A program made the position numbers and the translations under genes. Source: Leisingera sp. NJS204 (GTDB lineage Bacteria > Pseudomonadota > Alphaproteobacteria > Rhodobacterales > Rhodobacteraceae). Taken from it: a stretch of DNA of 64,000 nt. Under the pieces are notes generated by a model. That model was not told the origin of the DNA. It searched no databases and saw only the letters and a list, made by a program, of their open reading frames with translations. Shown here in pieces: positions 17,447-26,339 of this stretch; position 1 is the first letter of the stretch, and each line of letters opens with the position of its first letter. The stretch lies in assembly GCF_004123675.1 (NCBI RefSeq), contig NZ_CP035417.1, positions 1,975,501 to 2,039,500 of the forward strand, in the 5' to 3' direction.

Positions 17447-18031
17447 ATGGATGGCGATTTCAGAGCAGAGTTTGTCAGATCTCCAGGGGCGCTGAAGCAG
17501 CACCCGGCGCTGGTGCTGAATGCAGACTACCGGCCATTATCCTATTACCCGTTGTCCTTGTGGTCCTGGCAGGACGCGGTCAAGGCGGCCTGGCTCGACC
17601 GCGTGGCGATTGTGGCTGAGTATGACGAGGTGGTGCACAGTCCCAGCACCGAGATCCGAATACCCTCTGTGGTGGTTCTGAAAGATTATGTGAAACCTCA
17701 AAAGCGCGTGGCATTCACGCGCTTTAATTTATTTTTGAGGGATGAATTCCACTGCCAGTACTGTGGCAGCAAGGGCGACCTGACCTTTGACCATGTGGTG
17801 CCGCGTGCGGCCGGCGGGGTGACCAGCTGGGAAAACGTGGTGGCGGCCTGCAGCCCCTGCAACCTGAAGAAGGGTTCGAAATCGCTGCATCGGGCTGGCA
17901 TGTCCTTGCGCAAACCGCCGCGCCGTCCAGGCGCAGAGGAACTGCGCAATACGGGACGCAAGTTCCCGCCGAACCATCTTCACGATAGCTGGATGGATTT
18001 CCTTTACTGGGATACTGAATTGGACGCCTGA
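17447..18031 (+). CDS. HNH endonuclease-family protein
   Basis: 194 residues. The C-terminal HNH zinc/metal site is clear: CQYCGSKGDLTFDHVVPRAAGG...NVVAACSPCNLKKG, with paired CxxC knuckles and the DH metal/catalytic pair. The N-terminal half (LNADYRPLSYYPLSLWSWQDAV) is typical of a stand-alone alphaproteobacterial HNH family found outside restriction or phage clusters. No partner methylase or mobile element is nearby. Cellular role unknown; DNA repair is a guess. Confidence 0.85.
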   Translation: MDGDFRAEFVRSPGALKQHPALVLNADYRPLSYYPLSLWSWQDAVKAAWLDRVAIVAEYDEVVHSPSTEIRIPSVVVLKDYVKPQKRVAFTRFNLFLRDEFHCQYCGSKGDLTFDHVVPRAAGGVTSWENVVAACSPCNLKKGSKSLHRAGMSLRKPPRRPGAEELRNTGRKFPPNHLHDSWMDFLYWDTELDA

Positions 18032-18162
18032 AGAAAACTTATTAACACCTATTGAAAATTAAGGTGTCCGGCCTTTCCGCCTTTGTCCCAGCCTACGTTA
18101 GGCGCCGTTGCTCAGATCCCCTTGAGCGTCGCCTGCAGGGCTAAAAGTGCGGTGATCAGGCG

Positions 18163-18186
18163 AAAAGGCCGGAGGTGCCGGCGGCC
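18163..18186 (-). terminator. Candidate terminator of the arginine operon
   Basis: On the minus strand, GGCCG, a 10-nt loop, CGGCC, then TTTTCG. It lies 30 bp after the ornithine cyclodeaminase stop. The stem is only 5 bp, with an alternative CCGG/CCGG pairing. Confidence 0.5.
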
Positions 18187-18215
18187 TCAGTTAAGCGGGC
18201 CGCCTTTGCATTGGG

Positions 18216-19262
18216 TCAGCCTTTGGCGCGTTGGAGCATACCAAACAAATCGCGCGGATCGTCCGGATCTGCGAGCATGTCCAGGTCGATGAAATAGTCC
18301 GTGCCTTTGATGCGGTCGCGAATGTAACGCAGAGCCGAAAAATCCTCGATCGCAAAGCCGACGCTGTCGAACAACGTGATCTGCCGGTCGCCGGTGCGGC
18401 CCTGTTTCTGGCCCGAAATCACCTCCCACAGCTCGGTCACAGCAAAGTCTTCCGGCATTTGCTGAATTTCGCCTTCGATCCGGGTTTGCGGCGGGTATTC
18501 GACAAAGACGTCAGAGCGGCTGAGGATACCGGCTGCCAATTCCGTCTTGCCCGGACAGTCGCCGCCAATCGCGTTGATATGCACGCCGCTGCCGACCATG
18601 TTGTCGGTCAGGATGGTGGCGTTTTGCTTGTCCGCGGTGCAGGTGGTAAGGATCTGGGCCCCTTCAATTGCCTCTTCCGGCGTTTTGCAGGATACAACCT
18701 CAATCCCCAGACCTTCCAAATTCCGGGCGCATTTTGCGGTTGCCGCGGTGTCTTTGTCATAAAGACGCACGGATTTCAGGCCGATTATCGCTTTCATCGC
18801 CAGGGTCTGGAACTCCGACTGGGCGCCGTTTCCGATCATCGCCATCGTGGTTGACCCTTTTGGTGCCAGATACTTGGCGGCCATTGCTGAGGTCGCCGCA
18901 GTGCGCAAGGCGGTCAGCATGGTCATCTCGGTCAGCAGCACCGGATAGCCGGTGTAGACATCTGCCAGCAGCCCAAAGGCGGTGACAGTCTGCAGGCCTT
19001 CGGAGGTGTTCTTGGGGTGGCCGTTCACATATTTGAACCCATAGGCCTCGCCGTCCGAAGTTGGCATCAGCTCAATCACGCCGACATCCGAATGGCTGGC
19101 AACACGCGGAGTTTTGTCGAACAGCTCCCAGCGTTTGAAATCGTCTTCGACATAACCTGCCAGATCGCTCAGAATCTGCTCGACGCCGATGTGATGAACG
19201 AGGCGCATCATATTGTCGACGCTGACAAAAGGCACCAATGCTTTTTCCGAAGGCTGTGTCAT
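18216..19262 (-). CDS. Ornithine cyclodeaminase
   Basis: NAD-dependent conversion of ornithine to proline plus ammonia. The 348 residues fit the OCD/mu-crystallin family. Visible marks are YVNGHPKNT (substrate pocket), TALRTAATSAMAAKYLA, the nucleotide-binding MIGNGAQSEFQ and the C-terminal DSVGFAIEDFSALRY. It overlaps the upstream citrulline hydrolase gene by 4 bases and is the last gene of an arginase-ctlX-ocd operon. The operon would turn arginine, and possibly citrulline, into proline. Confidence 0.93.
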   Translation of the reverse strand: MTQPSEKALVPFVSVDNMMRLVHHIGVEQILSDLAGYVEDDFKRWELFDKTPRVASHSDVGVIELMPTSDGEAYGFKYVNGHPKNTSEGLQTVTAFGLLADVYTGYPVLLTEMTMLTALRTAATSAMAAKYLAPKGSTTMAMIGNGAQSEFQTLAMKAIIGLKSVRLYDKDTAATAKCARNLEGLGIEVVSCKTPEEAIEGAQILTTCTADKQNATILTDNMVGSGVHINAIGGDCPGKTELAAGILSRSDVFVEYPPQTRIEGEIQQMPEDFAVTELWEVISGQKQGRTGDRQITLFDSVGFAIEDFSALRYIRDRIKGTDYFIDLDMLADPDDPRDLFGMLQRAKG

Positions 19263-20188
19263 GCGGAAGTCCTTTCACGGGGGCTGAGGTGGATGCCTGC
19301 CAGCATGCAGCGCACCGACCCGCCTGCGGTTTCGATGGTCGGAATGGTCAGGGGGAGCGGCTCTGCGCTCCTTTCGATTTCTGCGATCTGGTCCGGACGC
19401 AATGCGTCCAGCGCCTTGGCCGAAAGTGCAAGAATGCGTTTCTTGCCAGTAAGTTCCAGCGCGTTTCCGGCGAAATTGGCAATCTGCTCCTGAGTGAGAT
19501 CAATCACGCGGCGGCCGGTTTCCTCCAGCCGCGCGGCAACTTCGGAACGGCGCACTGGATCAACAATCATATCGAGGCAAATCAACGCGTATTCGGTGCC
19601 GATCCCCATCAATACATTGGTGTGATAAACGTCGCGGCCTGCTTTATCTTTGGCTTCGAACACCATGGGTTCAAAGTTGAAATGGGTGCAAAACCGTTCC
19701 AGAAGGATCGGGTCGGCGCGATTGGATTTCACCGTGTAGGCAATGCGGCCGATGTGATCGAGCACCATGGCTCCGGTGCCTTCCAACGACAGCCCGTCCT
19801 GTTCCAGACCGGAGTAATCGATCACATCCTGAACCCGGTAGTTCCGTTTCAGCACTTCGATCACGTCCCAGCGCCGTTCCTTGCGCCGGTTTTCAGCGAA
19901 CATCGGGTAAACCGCAACATGGCCGCCGGCATGGGTGGAAAACCAGTTGTTCGGGAAAACGCTGTCCGGTGTGTTGATGGTGGTGTCGTCGAAGACATGC
20001 ACGGTAACACCAGCGCCGCGCAGAGTTTCCACGGCGCCGTCGAACTCTGCCAGTGCCTGGGCAGATGCCGTTTCAGCCGAAGTGTTTGCCAGCGTTTGGA
20101 AGGCGTTGTCGCCCTGTGTTTCCGGGTTTGAACGGAAATGATGCGGCCGTATCATGACCACTGCAGAGGGAGCTTGCAGGCTGGTCAC
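19259..20188 (-). CDS. ctlX: Citrulline-utilisation hydrolase CtlX / arginine deiminase-fold protein
   Basis: A 309-residue member of the guanidino-group-modifying (amidinotransferase-fold) family. The N-terminal PDSVFPNNWFSTH and the catalytic-Cys region AGGSVRCMLAGIHL are typical of CtlX. Characterised relatives are linked to citrulline hydrolysis to ornithine. Its position between arginase and ornithine cyclodeaminase, with 4-base overlaps on both sides, supports feeding ornithine into the pathway. A deiminase-type reaction on another guanidine is the alternative. Confidence 0.85.
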   Translation of the reverse strand: MTSLQAPSAVVMIRPHHFRSNPETQGDNAFQTLANTSAETASAQALAEFDGAVETLRGAGVTVHVFDDTTINTPDSVFPNNWFSTHAGGHVAVYPMFAENRRKERRWDVIEVLKRNYRVQDVIDYSGLEQDGLSLEGTGAMVLDHIGRIAYTVKSNRADPILLERFCTHFNFEPMVFEAKDKAGRDVYHTNVLMGIGTEYALICLDMIVDPVRRSEVAARLEETGRRVIDLTQEQIANFAGNALELTGKKRILALSAKALDALRPDQIAEIERSAEPLPLTIPTIETAGGSVRCMLAGIHLSPRERTSA

Positions 20189-21111
20189 TGATAGCTCCGT
20201 GTCGGGCGGTCAAAGACGCGGCGGCCCAGGGCCGAAGCGCAGAGATCCACCATCAAATGCGCTGTGCGGCCGCGTTCGTCCAGGAAGGGGTTCAGCTCAA
20301 CCAGGTCCAGCGAGGTCATCAACCCGGAATCATGCAGGATTTCGCAGACCAGATGCGCCTCGCGCACGGTTGCGCCGCCGGGAACGGTGGTACCGACGGC
20401 AGGCGCTACGGAAGGGTCCAGAAAATCCACGTCCAGCGAGACATGTAGCATGCCATTGGCCTGGGCGACGTGCTCCAGGAACCGGTTCAGCGGGCCTGCA
20501 ATGCCGTTTTCATCAATGTGGCGCATGTCATGGGTGCGGATGGAGCTGCCTTCCAGGGCAAGCCGTTCCTGGGTGTCGACAGACCGCAGGCCGATCATGC
20601 AGACATTCTCCTGCGGCACCGGGTTGGCGACATCGGGAAAACCCTCGAACCCATTGCGTCCAGTGAAATAACCAACAGGTGTTCCATGCAGGTTGCCGCT
20701 GTCCGATGTTTCCGGTGTGTGGAAATCTGTATGCGCGTCCAGCCACAGAACAAACAGCGGCCGGCCGGCCTTGGCAGCATAATTTGCAGCCCCTGCGACA
20801 GAGCCGAGCGAGAGAGAATGATCCCCGCCAAGGAATATGGGAACACCGCACTCAAGGGCGTCTTCAGCCGCCTGGGCAAGGCGCGCAGTCCAGCCGATGG
20901 TTTCATTCCGGGCAAAGACCAGCCCGTCATTGCCATCCGGTGCATGGGATTCCGGGCTTAGGTTTCCCAAGTCCTCAACCGTATGTCCAAGATTCTCCAG
21001 TGCGGGGGCAAGCCCGGCAGTCCGGTAGGCGTCAGGGCCCATCAGGCAGCCGGCCCGGCGTTTTCCACTGTCCACCGGCGCGCCAATAAGGATGCAATGT
21101 TGCGAAGTCAC
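20185..21111 (-). CDS. rocF: Arginase
   Basis: Mn-dependent hydrolysis of arginine to ornithine and urea. The 308 residues carry the metal-binding motifs GGDHSLSLG, DAHTDFHTP and SLDVDFLDPSVAPAVGT, all intact, and the C-terminal ELNPFLDERGRTAHLM. It is the first gene of the operon, 113 bp from a divergent Lrp/AsnC regulator. An agmatinase-type alternative is less likely given the CtlX and cyclodeaminase partners. Confidence 0.93.
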   Translation of the reverse strand: MTSQHCILIGAPVDSGKRRAGCLMGPDAYRTAGLAPALENLGHTVEDLGNLSPESHAPDGNDGLVFARNETIGWTARLAQAAEDALECGVPIFLGGDHSLSLGSVAGAANYAAKAGRPLFVLWLDAHTDFHTPETSDSGNLHGTPVGYFTGRNGFEGFPDVANPVPQENVCMIGLRSVDTQERLALEGSSIRTHDMRHIDENGIAGPLNRFLEHVAQANGMLHVSLDVDFLDPSVAPAVGTTVPGGATVREAHLVCEILHDSGLMTSLDLVELNPFLDERGRTAHLMVDLCASALGRRVFDRPTRSYQ

Positions 21112-21155
21112 CGTTTTGGCCTCTCAAGAAATTTGCTTTCTTACTAGAAACCTCC

Positions 21156-21198
21156 GGAATGTGATGGATTCCAGCATGCATTTTGCCCATAAAGGGCA
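21156..21198. promoter_or_regulatory. Candidate operators in the arginase/Lrp divergent region
   Basis: Two short inverted repeats: GGAAT..ATTCC (21156-21172) and TGCCC..GGGCA (21184-21198), separated by about 1.5 helix turns between the two divergent starts. Lrp/AsnC proteins bind such phased sites. Assigned by eye. Confidence 0.35.
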
Positions 21199-21223
21199 GT
21201 GATTGGCCGATTTGGGGTGAGTA

Positions 21224-21649
21224 ATGGACAAAACGGATGAGCGGCTGGTGTCAGCATTGCGGCATAACGCACGGGCGTCGCTGTCGGACCTGGCGCTCGA
21301 GCTGAACCTGTCACGCACCACAGTGCGGGCACGGATCGAGCGGTTGCAGGCACGGGGGGACATTCTGGGGTTTACCGTGGTGCTGAAGGAGGACGTGCTG
21401 CGGGATCCGGTCCGCGGGCTGATGCTGATCGGAATCGAAGGCCGCGGCACCAGCCGGATCACCCGGCAGCTGCAAGGGCTGCCAGAGGTGCGGGCAATTC
21501 ACACGACTAATGGACGCTGGGATTTGATTGTGGAGCTTGGCACCGAGACCCTGGAAACGCTGGACACGGCTTTGGCCAAGATCCGCACCTTTGAAGGGAT
21601 TGTAAGCAGCGAGACAAATCTGCTGCTGGCCACCAAAAAGGACAGCTGA
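21224..21649 (+). CDS. Lrp/AsnC-family transcriptional regulator
   Basis: 141 residues: an N-terminal helix-turn-helix (LVSALRHNARASLSDLALELNLSRTTVRARIERLQ, about 8-41) and a RAM ligand domain with LPEVRAIHTTNGRWDLIVELGT. It is divergent from arginase, so it most likely senses arginine or ornithine and switches the arginase-ctlX-ocd operon. That link is from position only. Confidence 0.9.
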   Translation: MDKTDERLVSALRHNARASLSDLALELNLSRTTVRARIERLQARGDILGFTVVLKEDVLRDPVRGLMLIGIEGRGTSRITRQLQGLPEVRAIHTTNGRWDLIVELGTETLETLDTALAKIRTFEGIVSSETNLLLATKKDS

Positions 21650-21710
21650 TGTCTGCGGAGGCTGCAGGATAATCAATGGGTTATCTGCCGCACCTCAACT
21701 TTTCATAAGG

Positions 21711-22178
21711 TTAACCCTGCTTGCGGGCATGATTGGCGGCTGCGACCCAAAGCAGTGCCAGACCAAAAGATGCAATGGCGTTCCAGCTGGCCATGGACAG
21801 TGACAGCATTTCCCAAGGCACCTCGTCGCAACGCACCAGCGGAGCGGCCATGATCTGGTCCAGCAGCTGATCCGAAGACAGGCCTCCAACCGGGCCGGAC
21901 GTGCAGGTGGACGGACCTTCCCACCAGCCTCGTTCAACCCCGGTGTGAAAGGCGCCTATGCCTGCTGTGGTCAGGGCCGCCAGCGCACCCAGATAAGGCA
22001 GCAGCGCGCCCGGAATGATCAGCGCCAAAACGCCGATCCCAGCGGCGGCGGCATGCGGATAGCGCTGCCAATAGCAGAGTTTACAGGGCGGCATTTCGCC
22101 AATGAATTGGAACCCCAGCGCGCCCAACAGCAGCGCAGCAGAGCCGCCGGCCGCAAGGATAATCAAAAAACGATGCAT
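21711..22178 (-). CDS. dsbB: Disulfide bond formation protein B
   Basis: Inner-membrane quinone-linked oxidase that re-oxidises DsbA. It is 155 residues with four membrane segments. The first periplasmic pair is C32-x-x-C35 (PPCKLC) and the second pair is C92 and C117 (STCTSG...VRCDEV), as in the family. It lies 2 bases after the YqaA-type gene on the same strand, so the two are likely co-transcribed. Confidence 0.92.
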   Translation of the reverse strand: MHRFLIILAAGGSAALLLGALGFQFIGEMPPCKLCYWQRYPHAAAAGIGVLALIIPGALLPYLGALAALTTAGIGAFHTGVERGWWEGPSTCTSGPVGGLSSDQLLDQIMAAPLVRCDEVPWEMLSLSMASWNAIASFGLALLWVAAANHARKQG

Positions 22179-22180
22179 TA

Positions 22181-22759
22181 TCAGATAAACCTTACCAGCA
22201 GGAAGCCGCCAAACAGGACAAGGATGAAGGCCGTGAAAACCAGACCCAAGCGGCGCTCAATAAAGTCGCGGACTGGGGTTCCGAACTTCCAGAGAAGTCC
22301 GGCGACGATGAAAAAACGCAATGCGCGTGCGAGGATAGAGGTGGCAATGAAGGTGCCGATGGGCATGCCGGTCCAGCCCGACATAATGGTTATCACTTTA
22401 TAGGGGAACGGTGTGACGCCGGCGCCCAGCACAGCCCAGAACCCAAAATCGTTAAACCGGGTGTTGAATTCCGCCATGGCATCGCCTTTGCCCATCGCCT
22501 CCAGCACCGGCTGGCCGATGCCCTCGTAAAAGAACGCACCAATCGCATAGCCAAGCACACCGCCTGCAACCGAGGCCGCCAGGGCCACTAGCGCAACCAG
22601 CCAGGCGCGCGACGGGCGGGCCAGGATCATCGGAATCATCAGCACATCCGGCGGGATCGGGAACACGGAGCTTTCGACAAAGGCAACAATGGCCAAACAC
22701 CAAAGCGCCTTGGGATGATCGGCCAGGGCCATCGTCCGGTTGTACAGCGGTTTCAGCAT
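22181..22759 (-). CDS. YqaA/DedA-family membrane protein
   Basis: 192 residues from the ATG at 22759 (MLKPLYNRTM); a longer frame from 22804 exists. The DedA/VTT-type core shows ESSVFPIPPDVLMIPMIL, a Gly-rich membrane re-entrant segment, GAGVTPFPYKVITIMSGW and an amphipathic GTFIATSILARALRFF. Such proteins act in lipid scrambling or envelope homeostasis; the substrate here is unknown. It is upstream of dsbB with a 2-base gap. Confidence 0.85.
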   Translation of the reverse strand: MLKPLYNRTMALADHPKALWCLAIVAFVESSVFPIPPDVLMIPMILARPSRAWLVALVALAASVAGGVLGYAIGAFFYEGIGQPVLEAMGKGDAMAEFNTRFNDFGFWAVLGAGVTPFPYKVITIMSGWTGMPIGTFIATSILARALRFFIVAGLLWKFGTPVRDFIERRLGLVFTAFILVLFGGFLLVRFI

Positions 22760-22924
22760 TCTGGGCTCTGCATCCTCAACGGGTTTTGCAAGATGAGGTG
22801 GCATGCGGGCCGCATTCCGTCAACCTTTGCTGCCGGGTGAATTCGCCACGCGCCGATTTTTTGGCTGCAAAGTGCCTTTTTGCCTCTGGACCTTGGCGTC
22901 TGGCTTGGCTAGGAACAGGACGTT

Positions 22925-23010
22925 GCCCAAGTGGCGGAATGGTAGACGCAGGGGATTCAAAATCCCCCGCTGGTGACAGCGTGCCGGTTCGAGTCCGGCC
23001 TTGGGTACCA
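22925..23010 (+). tRNA. tRNA-Leu (anticodon CAA)
   Basis: 86 bases including an encoded CCA. Acceptor arms GCCCAAG/CTTGGGT (closing G-T pair), anticodon stem GGGGA/TCCCC with loop TTCAAAA giving CAA, a long variable arm (class II) and T-arm GCCGGTTCGAGTCCGGC. A terminator follows nine bases later. Confidence 0.97.
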
Positions 23011-23018
23011 ATAAAAAC

Positions 23019-23062
23019 AAAGGCCTGCAGCGTGTTCTTGCTGCAGGCCTTTGTTCTTTTTT
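23019..23062 (+). terminator. Terminator after tRNA-Leu
   Basis: AAAGGCCTGCAG, loop of about 10, CTGCAGGCCTTT, then TTCTTTTTT. A perfect 12-bp stem; it probably also insulates the convergent aldolase gene. Confidence 0.9.
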
Positions 23063-23123
23063 GTCCACGTCCACCGGCGGATTCCGCAGTCACGTATTGG
23101 TCTTGCTTTGCACTGATGCAACG

Positions 23124-23789
23124 TCAGCGGCTGTCTTTCAGGCCGTAGTCCGCAAAGGCGGCGGTGACTTCCTGCATATCGGTTTCAGTCAGGATGTGTG
23201 GCCTGCCAATTGTGAGACTAGTCGCATAACCTTTTGCCAACGCTTCCAATTCCCCCATGCGCCAGAGTGCGCGCGGCAGGCTTTCGCCGGTGGCGACAGC
23301 ACCATGATTTGCCATCAGGCAGGCACTGCGGTTTTGCAATGACCGGGTGATATTGTCCGACAGCTGCCGGCTGCCGAACAGCGCATAATCTGCCACCGGC
23401 ACATCGTTGCCGCCAAAGGCCGCGACCATGTAGTGGCAGGCCGGGATAGCCTGGCGGTTCATTGCCAAGGCACTGCAATAGACAGGATGCGCGTGAACCA
23501 CCGCGTTGACAGCGGGCTTGGCCTGCAGAATGGCCAGGTGAAAAGGCCATTCAGTAGAAGGCTTCAACTGGCCGTCCGGTGACTGGCTGCCGTCCAGTGG
23601 CATCTTCACCAGATCCTTGGGCGTCATCTTTTCATAGGGCACACCGGAGGGCGTGATCAGCATCATATCGCCCGCGCGCACCGAGATATTGCCGGAAGTG
23701 CCTTGATTGATGCCCATGGCATTCATCTCCAGGCAGGCGTCGATCACTGTCTGCCGCAGCCCGGGGCTGTCCTGATAAGGAGGCTTCAC
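23124..23789 (-). CDS. Class II aldolase/adducin-family protein (thio- or deoxy-ribulose-1-P aldolase)
   Basis: 221 residues from a GTG at 23789, chosen because GGAGG stands 8 bases upstream; the longer frame from 23849 runs into mtnA. It has the FucA-type fold with NQGTSGNISVR, TPSGVPYEKM and the zinc-binding HAHPVYC, with a further MANHGAVATG. It lies 16 bases downstream of an MtnA-type isomerase. This pair matches the DHAP shunt and 5-deoxyribose disposal pathways, in which the aldolase splits a ribulose-1-phosphate derivative into DHAP and an aldehyde. An MtnB dehydratase role is less likely. Confidence 0.82.
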   Translation of the reverse strand: MKPPYQDSPGLRQTVIDACLEMNAMGINQGTSGNISVRAGDMMLITPSGVPYEKMTPKDLVKMPLDGSQSPDGQLKPSTEWPFHLAILQAKPAVNAVVHAHPVYCSALAMNRQAIPACHYMVAAFGGNDVPVADYALFGSRQLSDNITRSLQNRSACLMANHGAVATGESLPRALWRMGELEALAKGYATSLTIGRPHILTETDMQEVTAAFADYGLKDSR

Positions 23790-23805
23790 GCAAAATCCTC
23801 CAGTC

Positions 23806-24912
23806 TCAAGCGGATCTGGCGGCAGCCATTTCGGGAAACAGCCCGGCAAGGCCGTCTTCTGAGGCTTCGCAGATCCCGCGTTCGGTGATCAGACCGGTGA
23901 CCAGCCGGTTCGGGGTCACGTCAAAGGCCGGATTGCCGCCAGGCGTGCCATCCGGGGTGACCTGAACCACGCCAATGGCGCCATCCTCGGTCTTGCCTTG
24001 AACATGGGTGATTTCACGTTCGCTGCGTTCTTCGATCGGAATTTCGGCAACGCCGTCCGAAACGGTCCAATCGATGGTCGGCGAGGGCAGGGCGACGTAG
24101 AAAGGCACTCCGTTGTCCTTGGCCGCCAGCGCTTTCAGATAGGTGCCGATCTTGTTGCAGACATCGCCGCGGCGGGTGGTGCGGTCTGTGCCGGTGATCA
24201 CCAGATCCACCTGGCCGTGCTGCATCAGATGGCCGCCGGCATTGTCGGTGATGTAGCTGTGGCTGATACCGTGGCTGCCCAGCTCCCAAGAGGTCAGAGC
24301 ACCCTGGTTGCGCGGGCGCGTCTCGTCCACCCAGACATGTATCGGGATGCCCGCGTCATGCGCCTGGTACATCGGGCTGGTGGCGGTGCCCCAATCGACG
24401 GTGGCGATCCAGCCGGCGTTGCAATGGGTCAGCAGGCGGACCGGCTCGCCCGCGGGCTTGTTCGCGGCGATTTGCTTGATCAGCTCCAACCCGTGCGCGC
24501 CTATGCTGCGGTTGATCCTGACATCTTCGTCCGCGATCTCATGCGCCAGAGCCAGCGCGGCGGCGGCGCGTTCCCCTGCCGCCAGCGGCCGCAGGTGGTT
24601 GCGGCAACGGTCCAGCGCCCAGCGCAGGTTGATGGCGGTGGGGCGGGTCGCGTTGAGAAAGCTCCAGGCCTGATCCATCGCCGCATCCGACGGATCCAGC
24701 CGCATCGCCAGAGCCATGCCATAAGCTGCCGTCGCACCGATCAGCGGTGCGCCGCGCACCCGCATCTCAACAATTGCATCGGCAAACTCCTGCAGCGTGT
24801 TCACCTGCTGGACACGGAAGTCATGCGGCAGCCAGCGCTGGTCAATGATCTGCAGCGCATCGTGATTGTGGTCCCACCAAAGGGAGCGGTAATGGGTGCC
24901 ATTCACTTTCAT
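23806..24912 (-). CDS. mtnA: MtnA-type S-methyl-5-thioribose/5-deoxyribose-1-phosphate isomerase
   Basis: 368 residues from the ATG at 24912 ([14 protein letters not shown]). The catalytic Cys is in [10 protein letters not shown] and the catalytic Asp in [18 protein letters not shown]; both are intact. [18 protein letters not shown] is the sugar-phosphate loop. Family members isomerise methylthioribose-1-P, or 5-deoxyribose-1-P, to the ribulose form. With the class II aldolase immediately downstream it makes a two-step salvage module. The phosphorylase or kinase that makes the substrate is not in this window. Confidence 0.88.
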   Translation of the reverse strand: MKVNGTHYRSLWWDHNHDALQIIDQRWLPHDFRVQQVNTLQEFADAIVEMRVRGAPLIGATAAYGMALAMRLDPSDAAMDQAWSFLNATRPTAINLRWALDRCRNHLRPLAAGERAAAALALAHEIADEDVRINRSIGAHGLELIKQIAANKPAGEPVRLLTHCNAGWIATVDWGTATSPMYQAHDAGIPIHVWVDETRPRNQGALTSWELGSHGISHSYITDNAGGHLMQHGQVDLVITGTDRTTRRGDVCNKIGTYLKALAAKDNGVPFYVALPSPTIDWTVSDGVAEIPIEERSEREITHVQGKTEDGAIGVVQVTPDGTPGGNPAFDVTPNRLVTGLITERGICEASEDGLAGLFPEMAAARSA

Positions 24913-25187
24913 CGGAGTTTCCCCTTTTTCGTAGCGGCGCAGCTGCCGGCGCCGGATCGGCCGGCAAGTTGTTTCCGGTTTCCCTGAATTGCGCCTTGCG
25001 CGCAAGGTTTCGTTGGAAAGGCCCGCTGGATAATCGCGGAGTTTCGGAGCGAATTTGTCCGGTCAGCACGCGTGCTCCTTGCAGACAGCAGCTCGCGCAG
25101 TGTTCAATAGGGTTAAGTTTTACAACGAAGCGGTGCACCGGAAAACCGGCCGCCCTGATTATTTCTGTCAAATTGAAAGGCTCAAGA

Positions 25188-26336
25188 ATGAAGTATTTCT
25201 GGAACGGGGGCCTGACCGGCCGGACCGGGCTTGCCGTTATTGCAGCGGTTGGCCTTGTAAGTGCAGATGCAGCATTTGCGCAGCAGGGTGCTGCACCAAA
25301 GGTTTCGGTGTCGCAGGCAGCGGTTAAACCGATCAAGGATACCTCAACCTTCATCGGCCGGGGTGAAGCGATCGACAAGGCCAACATCATGGCCCGGGTC
25401 AACGGCTACTTGGAGGAGGTGCTGGTCAAAGACGGTGCCGAGGTTGAAAAAGGCGACGTGCTGTTCCGCATCGAACGCAGCGCTTATGAGGCGGTGCTGG
25501 AAAGCCGCCGCGCCGAACTGGCCCAGGCTGAGGCCAATTTAGAGCTCGCCTCGTTGGATCTGGCCCGCAAACAGGAGCTGTTCGAACGCGGTTCGGTGCC
25601 TGAGGCCGACAGGGATACCTCTCGCGCCAATGAGCTGGTAGCCGAAGCCCAGGTGCGCGCTGCCGCAGCTGCGATCCGGCAGGCGGAATTGGATCTGAGC
25701 TATACCGAAATCCACGCGCCGTTCTCGGGCCGGGTCGGCCGGGTCGAGGTCAGCATCGGCGATGTGGTCAACCCCAGTGGCGCGGCTTTGGTCAATATCG
25801 TGCGCGAAGCACCGGTTTATGTTTCCTTTTCTTTGAACGAAAAGCAGTTTGTCGAGATTTTGCAGGAGCTTCAGGCCGAAGGTATAGAACGGGCCGATGC
25901 TGATACCGCACCGGAAGTGTTTGTCGTTCTGCCCAATGGCGCCGAGCTGGAGGAAAAAGGCCGGATCGCCTTTGCCGGCAACCGGGTGGATCCCGCCACC
26001 GGCGCAGTCACCGTGCGGGCGCAGTTTCAAAATGATCACCGGCTGATCCTGGACGGCGCCTTTCTGACCGTCGGCCTGCAAGCGCAAGAGGCAGTCGACC
26101 GGATCATCATCAGCCAGGCTGCGATCCAGCGCGATCAGCAGGGGCCGTTTGTTCTGGTAGTGGACGATCAGAACCAGGTCGCCCAGCGCTATATCGTCAC
26201 TGGCGATGTGCAGGGCACCGGGATCATCGTGCTGGATGGGCTGACAAATGGGGAAACCGTTGTTGTCGAAGGCCTGCAGAAAATCCGCCCGGGCGTGGAA
26301 GTGGACCCGGTGCTGGCCGGGCAGACAGGAGAATAA
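25188..26336 (+). CDS. RND efflux periplasmic adaptor (MFP/HlyD family)
   Basis: 382 residues from the ATG at 25188 (MKYFWNGG); upstream codons to 24969 look non-coding. It has a signal sequence (about 1-33, ending DAAFAQQ), a biotinyl-lipoyl half-motif ARVNGYLEEVLVKDGAEVEKGD, a coiled-coil hairpin about residues 105-165 and the closing lipoyl half YTEIHAPFSGRVGRVEVSIGD, then beta-barrel and membrane-proximal domains. It bridges the inner-membrane pump to an outer-membrane channel. The pump gene follows after 3 bases; no TolC-like gene or TetR regulator is adjacent. Confidence 0.92.
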   Translation: MKYFWNGGLTGRTGLAVIAAVGLVSADAAFAQQGAAPKVSVSQAAVKPIKDTSTFIGRGEAIDKANIMARVNGYLEEVLVKDGAEVEKGDVLFRIERSAYEAVLESRRAELAQAEANLELASLDLARKQELFERGSVPEADRDTSRANELVAEAQVRAAAAAIRQAELDLSYTEIHAPFSGRVGRVEVSIGDVVNPSGAALVNIVREAPVYVSFSLNEKQFVEILQELQAEGIERADADTAPEVFVVLPNGAELEEKGRIAFAGNRVDPATGAVTVRAQFQNDHRLILDGAFLTVGLQAQEAVDRIIISQAAIQRDQQGPFVLVVDDQNQVAQRYIVTGDVQGTGIIVLDGLTNGETVVVEGLQKIRPGVEVDPVLAGQTGE

Positions 26337-26339
26337 CCG

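Noticed and set aside
17447-18031. HNH endonuclease considered as part of a restriction or phage-defence system.
   Set aside because: No methylase, specificity subunit, helicase or mobile element nearby; it fits a stand-alone alphaproteobacterial family.
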